Below are positions 10,945 to 11,927 of a stretch of 11,927 bases of DNA, one piece after another (the stretch's first letter is position 1; every line of letters starts with the position of its first letter). Source of the DNA: Candidatus Peribacter sp. UBA2144 (GTDB taxonomy: Bacteria > Patescibacteriota > Gracilibacteria > Peribacterales > Peribacteraceae); contig DCXE01000033.1 in the NCBI GenBank assembly GCA_002328295.1, forward strand, positions 1 through 11,927, read 5' to 3'. The position numbers and the translations under genes are program-made. Below the pieces are notes generated by a model. That model saw only the letters and a list, made by a program, of their open reading frames with translations. It did no database searches and was not told the origin of the DNA.

Positions 10945-10950
10945 AATATT
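10945..10950 (+). promoter_or_regulatory. Putative -10 AATATT for the kinase gene
   Basis: AATATT matches the -10 consensus at four of six positions and ends 7 bases before ATG 10958. TTAGAA at 10922-10927 is a weak -35 with a 17-base spacer. No ribosome binding site is present. Confidence 0.4.
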
Positions 10951-10957
10951 GGCTTAT

Positions 10958-11927
10958 ATGAGCAAGATCCTCGTCACTGGCTCTGTAGCATACGATGTCC
11001 TTCTTGGCTACGACGGCGAATTTGCGGATGCGATTGATCCTGAGGCACTTGAATCACTCTCAGTTTCCTATTTCTCTCCGCACTACGCCAAGCATTTTGG
11101 TGGAACAGGCGCGAATATTGCTTGGGGGCTCAAGAAGCTTCGCCAGGATCCGATTTTGGTCAGCTCAATCGGAAATGATGGAGGAGATTATCTTAAGAAA
11201 TTATGCTCGAATGGAATTTCAACAGATCATATTCAATCAGTTCCTGATCATGTTACTGCTACAGCAATAATTAATACAGATAGCTCCGAGCATCAGATCG
11301 CATTTTTCCATCCCGGGGCAGACTCGCATGGAAAGTGGCCGACGAATCTAAATCCGTCAGAAATCTCTTATGCGATAGTCAGCGCACGCGATACGACTGC
11401 GATGGTTCAGGCAATGGAGTGGTGCTCAGAAAATTCCATTCCAACTTTCTTCGATCCGGGACAGCAAGCTATTGCTTTTGGCGACGATGCATTTGAAAGG
11501 ATGGTTCACATGAGTTCTGGAATAATTGTTAATGAGTATGAGTGGGAGGTGACGCAGAAGAAGCTGATGTGTGATGATGGTGGCGTGCTTGAGATTGTGG
11601 ATTCACATTCGACAAGCTCAGTACAGGCGGACTCGGGTTCGGGATTTATAATAATTACTCTTGGTGATAAGGGGTGTTTGCTAGTCACTCGTGATGGTTC
11701 TGAGCTGATTTCTGCCATTAAGTCAGACAAGGTAATAAATCCCACAGGAGCGGGGGATGCGTTTAGGGCAGGGGTTCTTGCAGGGCTTAATGAAGGTCAG
11801 GATTTAATTTCTGCATGCAAGAAAGGATGCGAGATGGGGAAGAAAGCGGTGGAGCAGGAGGGGACGCTGCTAGAAAACGTCGATAGAAGCAAAATACAGA
11901 GCCAACCCGTCTTCAACTCTGAAACGC
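10958..11927 (+). CDS. PfkB-family kinase, adenosine-kinase-like (3' end beyond the window)
   Basis: An open frame runs from ATG 10958 to the window edge, giving 323 complete codons and no stop. It is a PfkB/ribokinase-fold kinase: N-terminal MSKILVTGSVAYDVLLGYDGEF; the PfkB signature region HFGGTGANIAWGL (46-58), where GGTGAN marks substrate binding; VSSIGNDGGDYLKKL (68-82); and the ATP/anion-hole motif NPTGAGDAFRAG (261-272) with catalytic D267. The N-terminal pattern and NEYEW (192-196) resemble the bacterial adenosine kinase-like branch more than fructokinases or ribokinases, so a nucleoside or sugar substrate is likely but not fixed. Residues about 216-224 (SHSTSSVQA) are translated from a palindromic-repeat fragment, and the segment from NEYEW to TLGDKG (234-239) looks longer than usual. 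The protein is nearly complete. Its link to polysaccharide synthesis is unclear. Confidence 0.87.
   Translation, partial: MSKILVTGSVAYDVLLGYDGEFADAIDPEALESLSVSYFSPHYAKHFGGTGANIAWGLKKLRQDPILVSSIGNDGGDYLKKLCSNGISTDHIQSVPDHVTATAIINTDSSEHQIAFFHPGADSHGKWPTNLNPSEISYAIVSARDTTAMVQAMEWCSENSIPTFFDPGQQAIAFGDDAFERMVHMSSGIIVNEYEWEVTQKKLMCDDGGVLEIVDSHSTSSVQADSGSGFIIITLGDKGCLLVTRDGSELISAIKSDKVINPTGAGDAFRAGVLAGLNEGQDLISACKKGCEMGKKAVEQEGTLLENVDRSKIQSQPVFNSET
11604..11628. repeat. Palindromic-repeat fragment translated inside the kinase gene
   Basis: CACATTCGACAAGCTCAG followed by TACAGGC carries the TTCGACAAGCTCAG core related to the right arm of the intergenic element at 10837-10899. It is in frame and encodes a polar stretch between NEYEW and TLGDKG, probably a surface loop. 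Confidence 0.6.

Noticed and set aside
11506..11745. Minus-strand frame of 79 codons with ELVECE
   Set aside because: It lies opposite the kinase gene, and the peptide is the reverse reading of the TTCGACAAGCTCAG repeat.

Overview
The window is dense bacterial DNA, moderately AT-rich by eye, and uses the standard code (TAA, TAG and TGA all end recognisable genes at sensible places). I see no rRNA, tRNA, transposase or CRISPR array. Gene content is envelope polysaccharide and lipid-linked sugar metabolism: GtrA-type flippase domains, a polyprenyl-phosphate-hexose synthase fused to GtrA, two GT-C membrane glycosyltransferases, two sugar-nucleotide epimerases and a UDP-glucose 6-dehydrogenase. 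A 23S-IVS-type four-helix protein is also present, Shine-Dalgarno sequences are almost absent, and short repeats are numerous. Together these suggest an uncultured bacterium, possibly of the Candidate Phyla Radiation (Patescibacteria). That placement is inference with low confidence.

Layout. 1-2517 (+): GtrA protein, FAD-dependent oxidoreductase, Nudix hydrolase. 2543-2815 (-): a small ArsR-like repressor whose promoter contains a perfect 26-bp palindrome, divergent from 2941-4113 (+), a membrane protein of GT-C type. 6738-4117 (-): small membrane-anchored protein, GT-C glycosyltransferase overlapping it by 8 bases, then an SDR epimerase. 6799-7890 (+): GT2-GtrA fusion. 7928-8290 (+): four-helix (S23/IVS) protein inside a perfect 26-bp inverted repeat. 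10773-8316 (-): UDP-glucose dehydrogenase, then UDP-glucuronate 4-epimerase. 10958 to the right edge (+): PfkB-family kinase, cut by the window end.

How the genes work together. UDP-glucose dehydrogenase and UDP-glucuronate 4-epimerase should convert UDP-Glc to UDP-GlcA and then UDP-GalA; their promoter regions resemble each other. The GT2-GtrA protein should make and present a polyprenyl-phosphate-linked sugar, the donor type used by GT-C enzymes such as the two encoded here. The FAD enzyme and the second epimerase probably supply or modify further sugars.

Two features run through the whole window. First, most genes with a free 5' end have a -10-like hexamer only 6-8 bases before the start codon and no ribosome binding site, which points to leaderless mRNAs. 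Second, at least ten short tandem arrays with 7- or 8-base units, of unrelated sequence but the same design, sit at gene ends, often as facing inverted pairs. Some run into coding sequence, provide stop codons, or are translated inside a glycosyltransferase. Two further GC-richer palindromic elements lie in intergenic spacers (9334-9452 and 10837-10899), and a fragment like the second is translated inside the kinase gene.
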